Below, one piece after another: positions 6,220 through 16,200 of a DNA stretch of 36,337 nucleotides. Every line of letters begins with the position of its first letter. The stretch's first letter is position 1. This DNA comes from Aneurinibacillus thermoaerophilus (GTDB lineage: Bacteria; Bacillota; Bacilli; Aneurinibacillales; Aneurinibacillaceae): assembly GCF_900099925.1 (NCBI RefSeq), contig NZ_FNDE01000036.1, positions 1 to 36,337 of the forward strand, written 5' to 3'. The position numbers and the translations under genes are program-made. The notes beneath the pieces are model-generated. The model worked only from the letters and a program-made list of their open reading frames with translations, was not told the DNA's origin and searched no databases.

Positions 6220-7407
6220 ATGAGAAAATCCGTAATCGTAAGTGCGGCCCGGACTCCATTTGGTAAATTTGGTGGTAGCCTTTCCTCGCTGCAAGCGGTT
6301 GAGCTTGGAGGCATTGTGATTAAAGAGGCCGTAAAACGCGCTGGAATCTCTCCCGATATGGTCGATGAAGTTATCATGGGCATGGTGCTGCAAGGAGGAG
6401 CAGGACAAATCCCTTCTCGCCAGGCGGCGCGCAAGGCAGGATTGCCCTGGGAAGTACAGACGGAGACGATTAACAAAGTATGTGCATCCGGCCTGCGCAG
6501 CGTAACGTTAGCCGATCAGATCATTCGTGCCCAAGATGCGGACATTATCGTTGCGGGCGGCATGGAGAGCATGAGCAACGCACCGTATGCTTTGCCAAAC
6601 ACGCGTTGGGGCATGCGCATGGGGGATGGCAAACTGGTGGACTTGATGCTTAGGGATGGGTTAACCGACGCGTACGATGGCAAGCATATGGCAGTACACG
6701 GCAGCAATGTAGCCGCAGAATACAAAATTACGCGCGAGGAACAGGATAAGTGGGCGCTCCGCAGTCAGCAGCGTGCGGCGGCGGCGATAAAAGCTGGCAG
6801 GCTGAAAGAGGAAATTGTACCGGTGGAAGTGCCTCAGCGCAAAGGCGATCCGGTTATCGTCGAGCAGGATGAAGCACCGCGTGAGACGAGCCTTGAGCAA
6901 CTACAGAATCTGCCTCCTGTATTTACAAAAGACGGTACAATTACGGCCGGCAATGCGCCAGGCGTAAATGATGGAGCAGGCGCTATGGTTGTTATGTCTG
7001 ACGAAAAAGCGAAAGAGCTTGGTATTAAGCCGCTGGCGACGATTCTTGGGCATGCGGCCGTCGGACAAGAAGCCCCGTATATCGCGACCACGCCGGGCCT
7101 CGCGATTAATAAATTGCTTAAGAAAACCGGTTATACAATTGACCAGATCGATTTGTTTGAAGTGAATGAAGCGTTTGCAGCCGTTGTGCTTACAAGCCAG
7201 AAAATTGCTGGATGGGACCCGGAAAAAGTAAATGTCAACGGAGGAGCCATCGCGTTTGGCCATCCGATTGGTGCAAGCGGAGCCCGTATCTTAATGACGT
7301 TGATTTACGAATTGCGACGTCGCGGCGGCGGTCTCGGCATTGCCGCAATTTGTTCCGGCGCGGCGCAAGGTGACGCGATTCTGGTGGAAGTTCAGGCTGC
7401 CAAATAA
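6220..7407 (+). CDS. mmgA: Acetyl-CoA C-acetyltransferase (thiolase)
   Basis: A 395-residue enzyme; ATG preceded by AAGGAGG. It condenses two acetyl-CoA or, in the breakdown direction, cleaves acetoacetyl-CoA. The nucleophile is C88 in [11 protein letters not shown]; the C-terminal [10 protein letters not shown] supplies the histidine and CSGAAQGDA supplies the second cysteine. Full family length (about 390). The following genes are a 3-hydroxybutyryl-CoA dehydrogenase and acyl-CoA dehydrogenase, the same order as B. subtilis mmgA-mmgB-mmgC, so a role in short-chain beta-oxidation is likely. A TetR-type operator lies about 95 bases upstream. An IS200/IS605 remnant starts 1-2 bases after the stop and now separates it from the rest of the operon. 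Confidence 0.9.
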   Translation: MRKSVIVSAARTPFGKFGGSLSSLQAVELGGIVIKEAVKRAGISPDMVDEVIMGMVLQGGAGQIPSRQAARKAGLPWEVQTETINKVCASGLRSVTLADQIIRAQDADIIVAGGMESMSNAPYALPNTRWGMRMGDGKLVDLMLRDGLTDAYDGKHMAVHGSNVAAEYKITREEQDKWALRSQQRAAAAIKAGRLKEEIVPVEVPQRKGDPVIVEQDEAPRETSLEQLQNLPPVFTKDGTITAGNAPGVNDGAGAMVVMSDEKAKELGIKPLATILGHAAVGQEAPYIATTPGLAINKLLKKTGYTIDQIDLFEVNEAFAAVVLTSQKIAGWDPEKVNVNGGAIAFGHPIGASGARILMTLIYELRRRGGGLGIAAICSGAAQGDAILVEVQAAK

Positions 7408-7408
7408 T

Positions 7409-7463
7409 TTTTTATGATTTAGCCGAGAACACTCGTAACTTCAGTCATGAGATGAATGGGCTT
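7409..7463. repeat. IS200/IS605 left end, copy 1 of 2
   Basis: These 55 bases recur at 35814-35868 with a single difference (A at 7437, G at 35842). They contain the imperfect hairpin CTCGTAACT-TC-AGTCATGAG, of the kind recognised by single-strand TnpA transposases at element ends. The first bases (TTTTTATGATTT) may include the target motif rather than the element. Confidence 0.75.
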
Positions 7464-7471
7464 TTGTTTCG

Positions 7472-8089
7472 TTGTTAGTAGAAACAGACGTGCAACCATT
7501 GCCGAAAACAAACAGCGAAGTTGGAATTGATGTTGGCCTCAAAGAATTTGCTGTTCTTTCGACAGGAGAAGTGTTTGAAAATCCGAAATTTCTGCGCAAT
7601 ATGGAACAAAAACTTAAACGCGCTCAACGCATTCTTTCCCGACGTGTGAAAGGTTCTTCAAATTGGAATAAGCAACGGATGAAGGTTGCCCGAATCCATG
7701 AACGTATTGCAAATGCTCGAGAAGACTACTTGCAAAAGATTTCAACCAACGCATATTGTCAAAAACCACGACATGATTGCGATTGAAGATTTGCAAGTGT
7801 CTAATATGATGAAGATCATAAACTTGCCAAAGCGATTAGCGAGGTGTCTTGGTATCAATTCAGAACGATGCTTGAATACAAAGCAAAGTGGTATGGTCGC
7901 ACTGTTGTTGCCATAGGCAAAACCTTTGCTTCCTCTCAGATCTGTTCATGTTGCGGATACCAAAACAAAGAAGTTAAAAATCTTACCTTGCGACAATGGG
8001 AATGCCCGGAATGCAATACTTCCCATGACCGCGATGTAAACGCAAGTTTGAATATTCTTGCCGAAGGCAAAAGACGACTATCTGCATAA
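7472..8089 (+). pseudogene. tnpB: tnpB pseudogene (RNA-guided nuclease remnant)
   Basis: Three frames join into the C-terminal two thirds of TnpB. From 7472 the text has GIDVGLKEFAVLS with the first RuvC aspartate; a shift near 7750 gives [17 protein letters not shown] with the RuvC II glutamate; a lost A near 7812 shifts again to [16 protein letters not shown], the zinc ribbon CSCCGYQN...CPEC, and [15 protein letters not shown] with the third acidic residue. The N-terminal wedge and REC-like part is missing. So catalytic residues persist but the gene cannot make one chain. The two frameshifts compensate each other (back to the first frame), but stops lie in between. Confidence 0.85.
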
Positions 8090-8192
8090 TTGCAGGAACT
8101 GCGGAGATAGCTTGGGGTACATCATGTACTAATTCTGCTCGGTAGAGCGGGCTAGTCAAGAATCTCGTGGCTTTAGCCATGAGAGGTTCAAA
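8090..8192 (+). ncRNA. Right end with omega-RNA-like scaffold
   Basis: After tnpB come GGGGTACATCATGTACT, TCTGCTCGGTAGAGCGGG (hairpin CGCTC/GAGCG type) and the terminal hairpin at 8164-8183 ending AGGTTCAA. Such ends form the 3' scaffold of TnpB guide RNA, with the guide copied from DNA just past the element, here AACAAAATCTAACC and onward. The scaffold looks better preserved than its protein. Expression is not shown. Confidence 0.45.
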
Positions 8193-8241
8193 ACAAAATC
8201 TAACCATACTATGAAGGAATTTAAAAAAGGGGTGGAGATGC

Positions 8242-9093
8242 ATGGAAGTCAAAAAATTTATGGTTGTCGGCGCAGGTCAGATGGGAAGCGGTATCGCTCA
8301 GGTAGCAGCACAGGCGGGTCTGGAAGTTGTGCTGCACGACATTCAAGAAGAGTTTGTAAACCGTGGCCTTGGCGTCATTACAAAAAATCTGACCCGTGAT
8401 GTGGAGAAAGGACGCAAAACAGAAGCAGAAAAGCAAGCGATCTTAGCGCGTATTAAGCCTTCTACTGATTTGAACCATGCAAAAGATGTTGATTTCGTTG
8501 TGGAAGCGGTTGTCGAAAATATGAACATCAAAACCGAGATTTTTAAGCAACTGGATGAAATCGCGCCAGAGCACGCCATTCTGGCAAGTAATACATCTTC
8601 GCTCCCCATTACGGAAATTGCAGCGGTAACTAAACGGCCAGAGAAAGTGATTGGCATGCACTTCATGAACCCGGTACCGGTTATGAAGCTAGTAGAAGTT
8701 ATCCGTGGTTTGGCGACTTCCGATGAGACGTACCGTATAGTGGCCGAACTATCTGAGAAGATGCAGAAAGTAGCGGTGGAAGTTAATGATTTCCCGGGCT
8801 TTGTATCCAACCGCGTACTGATGCCGATGATTAACGAAGCGATTTACTGCGTATATGAGGGCGTGGCGACACCGGAAGCGATTGATGAAGTAATGAAGCT
8901 TGGTATGAACCATCCGATGGGGCCTCTAACACTGGCCGACTTTATCGGCTTGGATACATGTCTATATATCATGGAAGTGCTTCATGAAGGATTTGGCGAT
9001 TCCAAATATCGTCCGTGCCCGTTGCTTCGCAAATATGTAAAAGCGGGATGGCTAGGCCGCAAATCCGGACGTGGATTCTATGTATATGAGTAA
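8242..9093 (+). CDS. hbd: 3-hydroxybutyryl-CoA dehydrogenase
   Basis: A 283-residue NAD(P)-dependent enzyme of the HCDH family that interconverts 3-hydroxybutyryl-CoA and acetoacetyl-CoA. The ATG follows GGGGTGGAG. The N-terminal Rossmann fold shows G10-x-G12-x-x-G15 ([10 protein letters not shown]). The catalytic histidine is in [17 protein letters not shown], and [18 protein letters not shown] marks the start of the helical C-terminal domain. Length is normal (about 282). It lies 50 bases after an IS remnant and 59 bases before an acyl-CoA dehydrogenase gene; corresponds in position to B. subtilis mmgB. It may now depend on a promoter in or after the insertion element, but I see no clear one. 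Confidence 0.92.
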   Translation: MEVKKFMVVGAGQMGSGIAQVAAQAGLEVVLHDIQEEFVNRGLGVITKNLTRDVEKGRKTEAEKQAILARIKPSTDLNHAKDVDFVVEAVVENMNIKTEIFKQLDEIAPEHAILASNTSSLPITEIAAVTKRPEKVIGMHFMNPVPVMKLVEVIRGLATSDETYRIVAELSEKMQKVAVEVNDFPGFVSNRVLMPMINEAIYCVYEGVATPEAIDEVMKLGMNHPMGPLTLADFIGLDTCLYIMEVLHEGFGDSKYRPCPLLRKYVKAGWLGRKSGRGFYVYE

Positions 9094-9152
9094 ATAAGGG
9101 AAATACAACAGCAAACATAAAGTAAAGAGAACAGGAGTTAGGAGGAGAAACC

Positions 9153-10295
9153 ATGCATTTGCAGTTTACAGAAGAGCAGGAAATGATGCGTCGTATGGTG
9201 CGTGATTTTGCTCGTGAAGTGATCGCGCCGCAGGTAGAAAAAATGGAAGAAACCGATGAATTCCCGCTCGAGCTCATCCGCAAAATGGGCGAATACGGCT
9301 TGATGGGAATTCCAGTGGCAGAGGAGTGGGGTGGCTCGGCAGCGGATTTTGTCTCTTACATCATTGCCATTCATGAGATTTCCAAAGTCAGCCCGACCGT
9401 TGGCGTTATTCTGTCCGTTCATACATCGGTAGGCACGAATCCGATCCTTTATTTTGGAAGCGAGGAACAGAAGAAAAAATACGTACCGAAGTTGGCTTCT
9501 GGACAATATATTGGCGCGTTTGCACTTACAGAACCGAATGCCGGCTCCGATGCGGCAAGTATACGGACGTCTGCGGTGAAAAAGGGTGACAAGTATATCC
9601 TGAATGGTTCGAAAATATTTATTACAAACGGCGGTGTAGCAGACACTTATATAACATTCGCTGTCACCGATCCGTCGAAAGGGCCCAAAGGAATCTCTGC
9701 TTTTATCGTAGAAAAGGATACGCCGGGATTTCAGGTAGGCAAAAAAGAAAAGAAAATGGGCCTTCAAGGTTCTAATACGACAGAACTCATTTTTGACAAT
9801 GCCGAAGTGCCAGCCGAAAACTTGCTTGGTGAAGAAGGCATGGGCTTTACGATTGCGATGGCAAACCTGGATGTGGGTCGCATCGGCATTGCAGCGCAAG
9901 GTCTAGGGATTGCAGAAGGTGCGTTTGAACACGCGCTCGCGTACGCAAAAGAGCGTCATCAATTCGGCAAACCGATTGCTGCACAACAGGCGATTGCATT
10001 TAAGCTGGCCGACATGGCGACCCAAATTGAAGCGTCCCGCATGCTTGTATACCGTGCGGCTTCTCTGCGTAACCAGGGTATTAAGTGTGGGATGGAAGCC
10101 TCTATGGCCAAGCGTTTCGCGACGGATACTGCAATGAAAGTGGCGACAGAAGCTGTGCAGATTTTTGGCGGCTATGGCTATACACGCGAATATCCTGTAG
10201 AGCGCTATTTCCGTGACGCCAAAGTTACGCAAATTTATGAGGGAACCAACCAGATTCAACGCATTGTAATTTCCAAACACTTGTTAAATAAATAA
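9153..10295 (+). CDS. Acyl-CoA dehydrogenase, short-chain type (copy 1)
   Basis: A 380-residue FAD enzyme that introduces the 2,3 double bond of acyl-CoA and passes electrons to ETF. The ATG follows TAGGAGGAG. FAD and substrate motifs: FALTEPNAGSDA, IFITNGGVADTY, and [20 protein letters not shown]; the catalytic base is E363 in QIYEGTNQIQR, in the place typical of short and medium-chain enzymes (butyryl-CoA dehydrogenase, MmgC). It is followed after 18 bases by a paralogue. Substrate cannot be read from sequence; with IcmF and Hbd nearby, butyryl- or isobutyryl-CoA is a reasonable guess. Confidence 0.9.
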   Translation: MHLQFTEEQEMMRRMVRDFAREVIAPQVEKMEETDEFPLELIRKMGEYGLMGIPVAEEWGGSAADFVSYIIAIHEISKVSPTVGVILSVHTSVGTNPILYFGSEEQKKKYVPKLASGQYIGAFALTEPNAGSDAASIRTSAVKKGDKYILNGSKIFITNGGVADTYITFAVTDPSKGPKGISAFIVEKDTPGFQVGKKEKKMGLQGSNTTELIFDNAEVPAENLLGEEGMGFTIAMANLDVGRIGIAAQGLGIAEGAFEHALAYAKERHQFGKPIAAQQAIAFKLADMATQIEASRMLVYRAASLRNQGIKCGMEASMAKRFATDTAMKVATEAVQIFGGYGYTREYPVERYFRDAKVTQIYEGTNQIQRIVISKHLLNK

Positions 10296-10313
10296 TAAAG
10301 GGAGTGGAGACGC

Positions 10314-11456
10314 ATGGATTTTCAACTATCTGAAGAACACAAAATGATACGCAAAATGGTGCGCGAGTTTGCGGAAAACGAGTTGGCTGACAAAGCTGCG
10401 GAACGCGACGAAGCGGAACGTTTCGACATGGAAGTGTTTGATAAGCTGGCTGAGTTGGGACTTACCGGAATTCCCTGGGATGAAAAATACGGCGGCGCAG
10501 GTTTCGATTATTTAAGCTATGTGATCGCGGTGGAGGAGCTGTCCCGGGTTGATGCTTCCGTCGGCGTTACCTTATCCGCGCATACTTCGCTGGCGAGCTG
10601 GCCGATTTACAAATTTGGTACGGAAGAACAAAAGCAAAAATATCTTCGCCCGCTTGCGGAAGGCAAAAGCATGGGGGCGTATTGTTTGACGGAGCCGGGG
10701 TCGGGTTCCGATGCAGCTGGCATGAAGACAACAGCGAAGAAAGATGGCGATCACTATATCCTGAATGGCAGCAAAATTTTCATTACCAATGGTGGCCTGG
10801 CGGATATCTATATCGTATTTGCAGCGACCACGCCGGAGTTGAAGCATAAAGGCCAAACGGCGTTTATCGTCACGAAAGATATGCCAGGGTTCAAAGTCGG
10901 CAAAAAAGAAAAGAAACTGGGTATCCGCTCTTCTGCGACAACTGAGGTCATTTTCGAAGATTGCCGCGTTCCGGCGGAAAATGTGCTTGGCCAAGAAGGT
11001 CAGGGTTTTAAGATTGCAATGATGACCCTGGACGGCGGCCGTAACGGTATTGCAGCGCAGGCTGTGGGAATTGCGGACGGTGCGCTGACGCACGCGCTTG
11101 CGTACGCGAAGGAACGTCATCAGTTCGGCAAACCGATTGCCGCGCAGCAGGCAATTGCGTTCAAGCTGGCTGATATGGCGACAAAAGTTGAAGCAGCGCG
11201 TCTGTTGACATATCAAGCGGCATATTTGGAAGACAACAGCTTGCCATACGGCAAAGCATCGGCGATGGCAAAGCTATTCGCGGGCGATATTGCAATGGAA
11301 GTGACGACAGACGCCGTGCAAATTTTCGGCGGCTATGGTTACACGCGTGAATATCCGGTCGAACGTTTTATGCGCGATGCGAAGATTACGCAAATCTATG
11401 AAGGAACAAACGAAATCCAGCGTCTTGTTATCTCGAACTATCTGCTTAAAGACTAA
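10314..11456 (+). CDS. Acyl-CoA dehydrogenase (copy 2)
   Basis: Also 380 residues, ATG after GGGAGTGGAG. Same motifs as copy 1: [26 protein letters not shown] and catalytic E363 in [11 protein letters not shown]. It shares with copy 1 an identical block of about 30 residues, from [14 protein letters not shown] to FKLADMAT, although the DNA there differs at many third positions, so the block is conserved by selection rather than by recent copying. The pair is probably an old tandem duplication specialised for straight and branched acyl groups. In B. subtilis a single gene, acdA, stands between fadF and rpoE. The meaB gene starts within about 15 bases of its stop. Confidence 0.9.
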   Translation: MDFQLSEEHKMIRKMVREFAENELADKAAERDEAERFDMEVFDKLAELGLTGIPWDEKYGGAGFDYLSYVIAVEELSRVDASVGVTLSAHTSLASWPIYKFGTEEQKQKYLRPLAEGKSMGAYCLTEPGSGSDAAGMKTTAKKDGDHYILNGSKIFITNGGLADIYIVFAATTPELKHKGQTAFIVTKDMPGFKVGKKEKKLGIRSSATTEVIFEDCRVPAENVLGQEGQGFKIAMMTLDGGRNGIAAQAVGIADGALTHALAYAKERHQFGKPIAAQQAIAFKLADMATKVEAARLLTYQAAYLEDNSLPYGKASAMAKLFAGDIAMEVTTDAVQIFGGYGYTREYPVERFMRDAKITQIYEGTNEIQRLVISNYLLKD

Positions 11457-11469
11457 GGATGTGAACGCA

Positions 11470-12414
11470 TTGCATACACTGGTAGAACGGATTTTGGCGG
11501 GAGATCGTCGGGCGGTTGCCCGTGCGATCTCCTATATAGAAGATGATCATCCAGAGAAAAAAGAAATTCTACAAGATGTGTTTCCATACACGGGAAAAGC
11601 GTTTCTTGTCGGCATTACTGGCTCTCCAGGTGCAGGAAAAAGTTCTTTTGTCGATAAGTTAATCGGGTATTTGCGTAAACAGAGCCTGACCGTCGGAATT
11701 ATAGCGGTTGATCCTACCAGTCCGTTTACCGGGGGGGCCATTCTGGGGGATCGTATCCGCATGCAGGATCATTTTCTTGACGAAGGTGTGTTTATCCGCA
11801 GTATGGGCACGCGCGGTAGTCTGGGCGGGCTGGCTCGTTCCACGAAGGAAGCGGTACGCATATTGGACGCATACGGCAAGGATGTAATTATCATTGAGAC
11901 GGTCGGTGTTGGCCAATCGGAGCTTGATATTATGAACATTGCTGATTCGACGGCGGTTGTGCTTAATCCAGGCGGCGGTGATACTGTGCAGGCGTTCAAA
12001 GCAGGTATTATGGAAATCGCGGATTTGTTTATCCTGAATAAGGCCGATTTGCCGGGTACAGAGAAGCTATTTCGTGAAGTTGAACAAATGCTGGATCTTG
12101 TCAAGCATAACGCCCCCTGGCGTCCACCGATCGTTAAAACGATTACCCTGCAGAACAAAGGGATTGCTGAGGCGTGGCGGGCGTTCCTTGACCATAACGA
12201 ATACCTCAAAGAGAGCGGAGAATGGGAGAAGCGACGTGCATCTCATTTAAAAGAAGAAGTGGCGGAAATCGTCGAACATGAGGTGCACAGGCTTGTCGTA
12301 ACAAACCTGCGCGGTGAAGCGTATAAAGAAACGATGGAACAGGTGGCCCGCCGCGAAGTCAATCCGTATGAAGTAGCCGATCGCTTGCTTAGACAATTGG
12401 TGAAAGAAAAATAG
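11470..12414 (+). CDS. meaB: MeaB-type G-protein chaperone of B12 mutases
   Basis: Start placed at TTG 11470 (MHTLVERILAGDRRAV), 10 bases after AAGGA; GTG 11461 is an alternative, and longer frames overlap the previous gene. This gives 314 residues. G-domain motifs: P-loop GITGSPGAGKSS, VDPTSPFTGGAILGDRIRM, ETVGVGQSELD (switch region) and NKAD. MeaB loads or protects adenosylcobalamin in methylmalonyl-CoA or isobutyryl-CoA mutases using GTP. Notable here: the mutase downstream (IcmF) already has its own fused G-domain of this family, so MeaB may serve another mutase elsewhere or assist IcmF repair. Confidence 0.88.
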   Translation: MHTLVERILAGDRRAVARAISYIEDDHPEKKEILQDVFPYTGKAFLVGITGSPGAGKSSFVDKLIGYLRKQSLTVGIIAVDPTSPFTGGAILGDRIRMQDHFLDEGVFIRSMGTRGSLGGLARSTKEAVRILDAYGKDVIIIETVGVGQSELDIMNIADSTAVVLNPGGGDTVQAFKAGIMEIADLFILNKADLPGTEKLFREVEQMLDLVKHNAPWRPPIVKTITLQNKGIAEAWRAFLDHNEYLKESGEWEKRRASHLKEEVAEIVEHEVHRLVVTNLRGEAYKETMEQVARREVNPYEVADRLLRQLVKEK

Positions 12415-12470
12415 TTTTCTGAAAAATGTTGCGGATTCGATTTCTTCACGCGTATAATAAAATCAAGAAG

Positions 12471-12499
12471 AAAGAGAAGGCCGTGTGCCTTTTCTTTTT
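12471..12499 (+). terminator. Terminator after meaB
   Basis: AAAGAGAAGGC at 12471-12481 pairs with GCCTTTTCTTTTT at 12487-12499 (one wobble), and the 3' arm itself is T-rich. A TATAAT at 12453 with TTGCGG 18 bases upstream is a possible promoter for tetR, but then its RNA would pass through this hairpin. Confidence 0.6.
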
Positions 12500-12509
12500 C
12501 CCTGCACTC

Positions 12510-12527
12510 TGAGCAATCGCTCAGTCG
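12510..12527. promoter_or_regulatory. TetR-type operator before tetR (autoregulation)
   Basis: TGAGCAATCGCTCAGTCG, or CGACTGAGCGATTGCTCA on the other strand, matches the site at 6107 in 14 of 18 positions and shares its 13-base core GAGCAATCGCTCA. It lies 26 bases before the tetR start, the usual place for self-repression. Confidence 0.6.
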
Positions 12528-12552
12528 GCGTGAGGAAAGGAGTAATGAAACA

Positions 12553-13179
12553 ATGGAACATCGAAAATCGATTCCTTCGATGGTAAAAGATCCGAAACTT
12601 ATCGAAAAGCGGCGCGATCAAATTATCGAAGCTGCGGTTGAGCTTTTCATCTCCAAAGGTTTTCACAAGACAACGACCCGTGAAATTTCCCGTGCGTCAG
12701 GATTCAGCATAGGTACATTATATGAATATATTGAATCAAAAGAAGATGTTCTCTATCTTGTATGCGATGCGATTCACGAAGGTGTGGAAAAAGGATTAAA
12801 GGAAGTGCTGGTAAACGGCGTCAGCGGCGCTGTGATGCTAAAGGCAGCGATCAAAGGTTTTCTGCGTGTAATGGATGAAATGCAGGATCGTGTACTTCTG
12901 ATTTATCAGGAAATTAAATCGTTGCCGAAAGAAGCGATGAAGTACGTTTTGGCCAAAGAAGAAGAAATTACGAGTTTTTTTGAAGAAATTTTGCGCCGGG
13001 GCCGGGAAGACGGTTCCCTTAAAATCGATGAGAAGTACATTAAGCTGATGGCCCATAACATTGTTGTGCTGGGAGAAATGTGGACGTTCCGGCGTTGGAG
13101 TTTGCATAAGCACTACACGCTGGAAGAGTATATGGAAATGCAGACGTCTCTGATTTTGCGCGAGCTAACAGAAGAGTGA
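12553..13179 (+). CDS. TetR/AcrR-family regulator of the acyl-CoA genes
   Basis: A 208-residue protein; ATG 10 bases after GGAG (an overlapping ATG at 12544 is out of frame and stops at once). The N-terminal helix-turn-helix is typical: TTREISRASGFSIGTLYEYIESKEDVLY at about residues 37-64 (only part quoted motifs: TTREISRASG, TLYEYIESKEDVLY). The C-terminal 140 residues are helical and variable, as expected for the ligand pocket. Its gene lies between meaB and icmF, and a shared dyad is found at its own promoter and before the thiolase gene, so it probably represses this operon and is released by an acyl-CoA. It does not closely match B. subtilis FadR in the C-terminal half, so I do not name it FadR. 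Confidence 0.85.
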   Translation: MEHRKSIPSMVKDPKLIEKRRDQIIEAAVELFISKGFHKTTTREISRASGFSIGTLYEYIESKEDVLYLVCDAIHEGVEKGLKEVLVNGVSGAVMLKAAIKGFLRVMDEMQDRVLLIYQEIKSLPKEAMKYVLAKEEEITSFFEEILRRGREDGSLKIDEKYIKLMAHNIVVLGEMWTFRRWSLHKHYTLEEYMEMQTSLILRELTEE

Positions 13180-13282
13180 TTGAGAAGACACCTAGTGAAA
13201 GGAGAAACCTTCCTTAGACCGGGTTTAGTGATTATGATTGAAAAAGCGCGTCCGATTCGCGACCTTGAAGGAGGAGAACAAA

Positions 13283-16200
13283 ATGGAAACGAATATTTAT
13301 CGTCCAAAACATAATGTCCGTTTTGTCACAGCTGCCAGCCTGTTCGACGGTCATGATGCTTCCATTAACATCATGCGTCGCCTTTTGCAGGCGTCCGGGG
13401 TGGAAGTGATTCACCTTGGCCACAACCGTTCAGTAGAAGAAGTCGTAAATGCCGCCATTCAGGAAGATGTGCAGGGAATCGCAGTTAGTTCATACCAGGG
13501 CGGCCATGTGGAGTATTTTAAGTACATTATTGATTTACTAAAAGAAAAGGGCGCCTCCCATATTAAGGTGTTTGGCGGTGGCGGCGGTGTCATAGTTCCT
13601 TCTGAAATTCGCGAACTGCATGAATACGGTGTAACGAAAATTTTTTCTCCGGATGACGGACGTAAGTATGGTCTGCAAGGCATGATTAATTACATGATCC
13701 AGCAAACAGACTATCCGACTCCAAAAGAAGTAGAAAAAGAAATTCATGAACTGAAAAATCGTAGCTGGAACGCGATCGGCCGCCTGATTACACTGGCGGA
13801 GGAAAACGTGGAAAAGCAGGATCAAGAAGTAGCAACCACGCTTGAAAAAGTGAACGAAATGGTAAAAACGGTTCCGGTGCTTGGCATCACAGGAACAGGC
13901 GGGGCTGGCAAAAGCTCGTTGACAGACGAGTTAGTGCGCCGTTATTTGGAACAGTATCCGGATAAAACAATTGCCATTCTGTCAGTGGATCCATCGAAGC
14001 AAAAAACAGGCGGCGCGCTGCTGGGCGACCGTATCCGCATGAATGCTATCCATTCTCCGCGCGTATATATGCGCTCGCTGGCGACTCGTAAATCTCACAG
14101 TGAACTTAGCCAGGCGATCGAAGACGCCATCAATATCGTAAAAGCAGCAGGCTATGATTTTATCATCGTCGAAACTTCCGGCATTGGCCAGGGCGACGCT
14201 GGCATTACGCAGGTATGTGATGTCGCGATGTACGTAATGACGAGCGAATTCGGCGCGCCGACCCAGCTTGAAAAAATCGATATGATTGATTACGCGGACA
14301 TTATCGCGATCAATAAGTTTGAGCGCCGTGGCTCAGAAGATGCGCTGCGCGATGTGAAGAAGCAATGGAAGCGTAGTCGCAATCTGTTTGATATGAAGGA
14401 CGAAGACGTTCCTGTTTACGGTACGATTGCCAGCCAATTCAACGATCCAGGCACAAATATACTATTCGTTAACCTGATGCGGATCATCTCTGAGAAAACG
14501 GGTGAGGAATGGCCGACTACTCTCGATATTTCCAAAGACAGAATGTCGAAGAAAAAGTATATTATTCCGTCTGACCGCGTACATTATCTGGCCGAAATCG
14601 CAAATACGGTTCGTCAGTACAATAACTTCACAGAGAAACAAGTGCAAATCGCACGTAAATTGTTCCAACTGAATGGAACAAAAGAAGAACTCGCAAAACA
14701 AACAGGTGAACTGGCAACCGATCTTCAAAAGGAACTTGATAAGCTTATCGCACACTATGAAGAAAAATTGCACCCGGAAAGCAAAAAGATTTTGGATAAT
14801 TGGAAAGCGCTTAAGGAAGCGTACCAGCAGGACGAGTTCGTCACGAAAGTACGCGACAGGGAAATCGTGACAAAGTTGTACACGACTTCTCTGTCCGGTA
14901 CGCGTATTCCGAAAGTATCGTTGCCAAAGTTTGAAGATTGGGGCGAAATCTTGCGCTGGGTGATGAAAGAGAACCTGCCTGGCCATTTCCCATACACGGC
15001 TGGAGTATTTCCGTTCAAGCGTGATGGTGAAGATCCGAAGCGCCAGTTTGCGGGTGAAGGAACCCCGGAAAGGACAAACCGCCGTTTCCATTATCTGTCC
15101 AAGGAAGACACAGCGAAGCGGCTCAGCACTGCGTTTGACAGCGTCACATTGTATGGCGAAGATCCGGATTACCGTCCGGACATTTACGGAAAAATTGGCA
15201 CAAGTGGAGTTAGCGTCTGTACGCTGGATGACATGAAAAAGCTGTATGCTGGATTCGATCTTTGCCATCCGTCCACATCCGTGTCCATGACCATTAACGG
15301 CCCGGCGCCGATCATTCTGGCGATGTACATGAATACGGCTATCGATCAACAAATGGAGAAATTCAGGAAGGAAAACGGCCGCGAGCCGAACGCCGAGGAA
15401 GCAGAACAGATTAAAGCCAGGACGTTGCAAAGCGTGCGAGGTACAGTGCAGGCCGATATTCTGAAGGAAGACCAGGGTCAGAATACGTGTATTTTCTCTA
15501 CAGAGTTTGCGCTCAAGATGATGGGTGATATTCAGGAATACTTTATTCAGAACAAAGTGCGCAATTACTATTCCGTAAGTATTTCTGGCTATCATATTGC
15601 CGAAGCGGGCGCGAATCCGATTTCCCAGCTTGCTTTCACGCTGGCCAACGGCTTTACGTATGTGGAATATTACTTAAGCCGGGGTATGCATATTGATGAT
15701 TTTGCGCCGAATCTATCATTCTTTTTCAGCAATGGTCTCGATCCGGAATACAGCGTGCTTGGACGGGTGGCTCGTCGCATCTGGTCAACGGTTATGAAGT
15801 ACAAGTACGGTGCGAATGAGCGCAGCCAGAAGCTGAAATATCACATTCAGACATCCGGACGTTCGCTGCATGCCCAGGAAATGGATTTTAACGATATCCG
15901 CACAACGTTGCAGGCATTGATGGCGCTTTACGATAACTGCAATTCGTTGCATACAAATGCGTATGACGAAGCAATTACGACACCAACAGAAAATTCTGTG
16001 CGTCGTGCGATGGCGATTCAGATGATTATCACAAAAGAGTTGGGACTCGCGAAAAATGAAAATCCCCTGCAAGGTTCGTTTATTATTGAAGAACTAACCG
16101 ATCTGGTAGAAGAAGCTGTTCTGGCGGAATTTCAGCGCCTAAGCGATCGCGGCGGCGTGCTGGGTGCGATGGAGACCCAGTATCAACGCAGCAAGATTCA

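Larger units (their letters stand above)
7409..8192 (+). mobile_element. Decayed IS200/IS605 element inside the acyl-CoA operon
   Basis: The element runs from the left-end hairpin (7409-7463) to a right-end hairpin CTCGTGGCT-TT-AGCCATGAG at 8164-8183 followed by AGGTTCAA. No tnpA remains, and tnpB lacks its first part, so an internal deletion has joined the left end to mid-tnpB. The copy at 35814 shows the undeleted plan (left end, leader hairpin, tnpA, tnpB). The element lies between the thiolase and hbd genes, in the same direction as the operon. Confidence 0.75.

Noticed and set aside
9138-9899. 253-codon minus-strand frame
   Set aside because: Antisense to the first acyl-CoA dehydrogenase; composition is cysteine and histidine-rich nonsense typical of shadows.
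14462-15595. 377-codon open frame on the minus strand
   Set aside because: It lies wholly inside icmF, opposite strand, with no motif and no ribosome site; an antisense shadow of a codon-biased gene.
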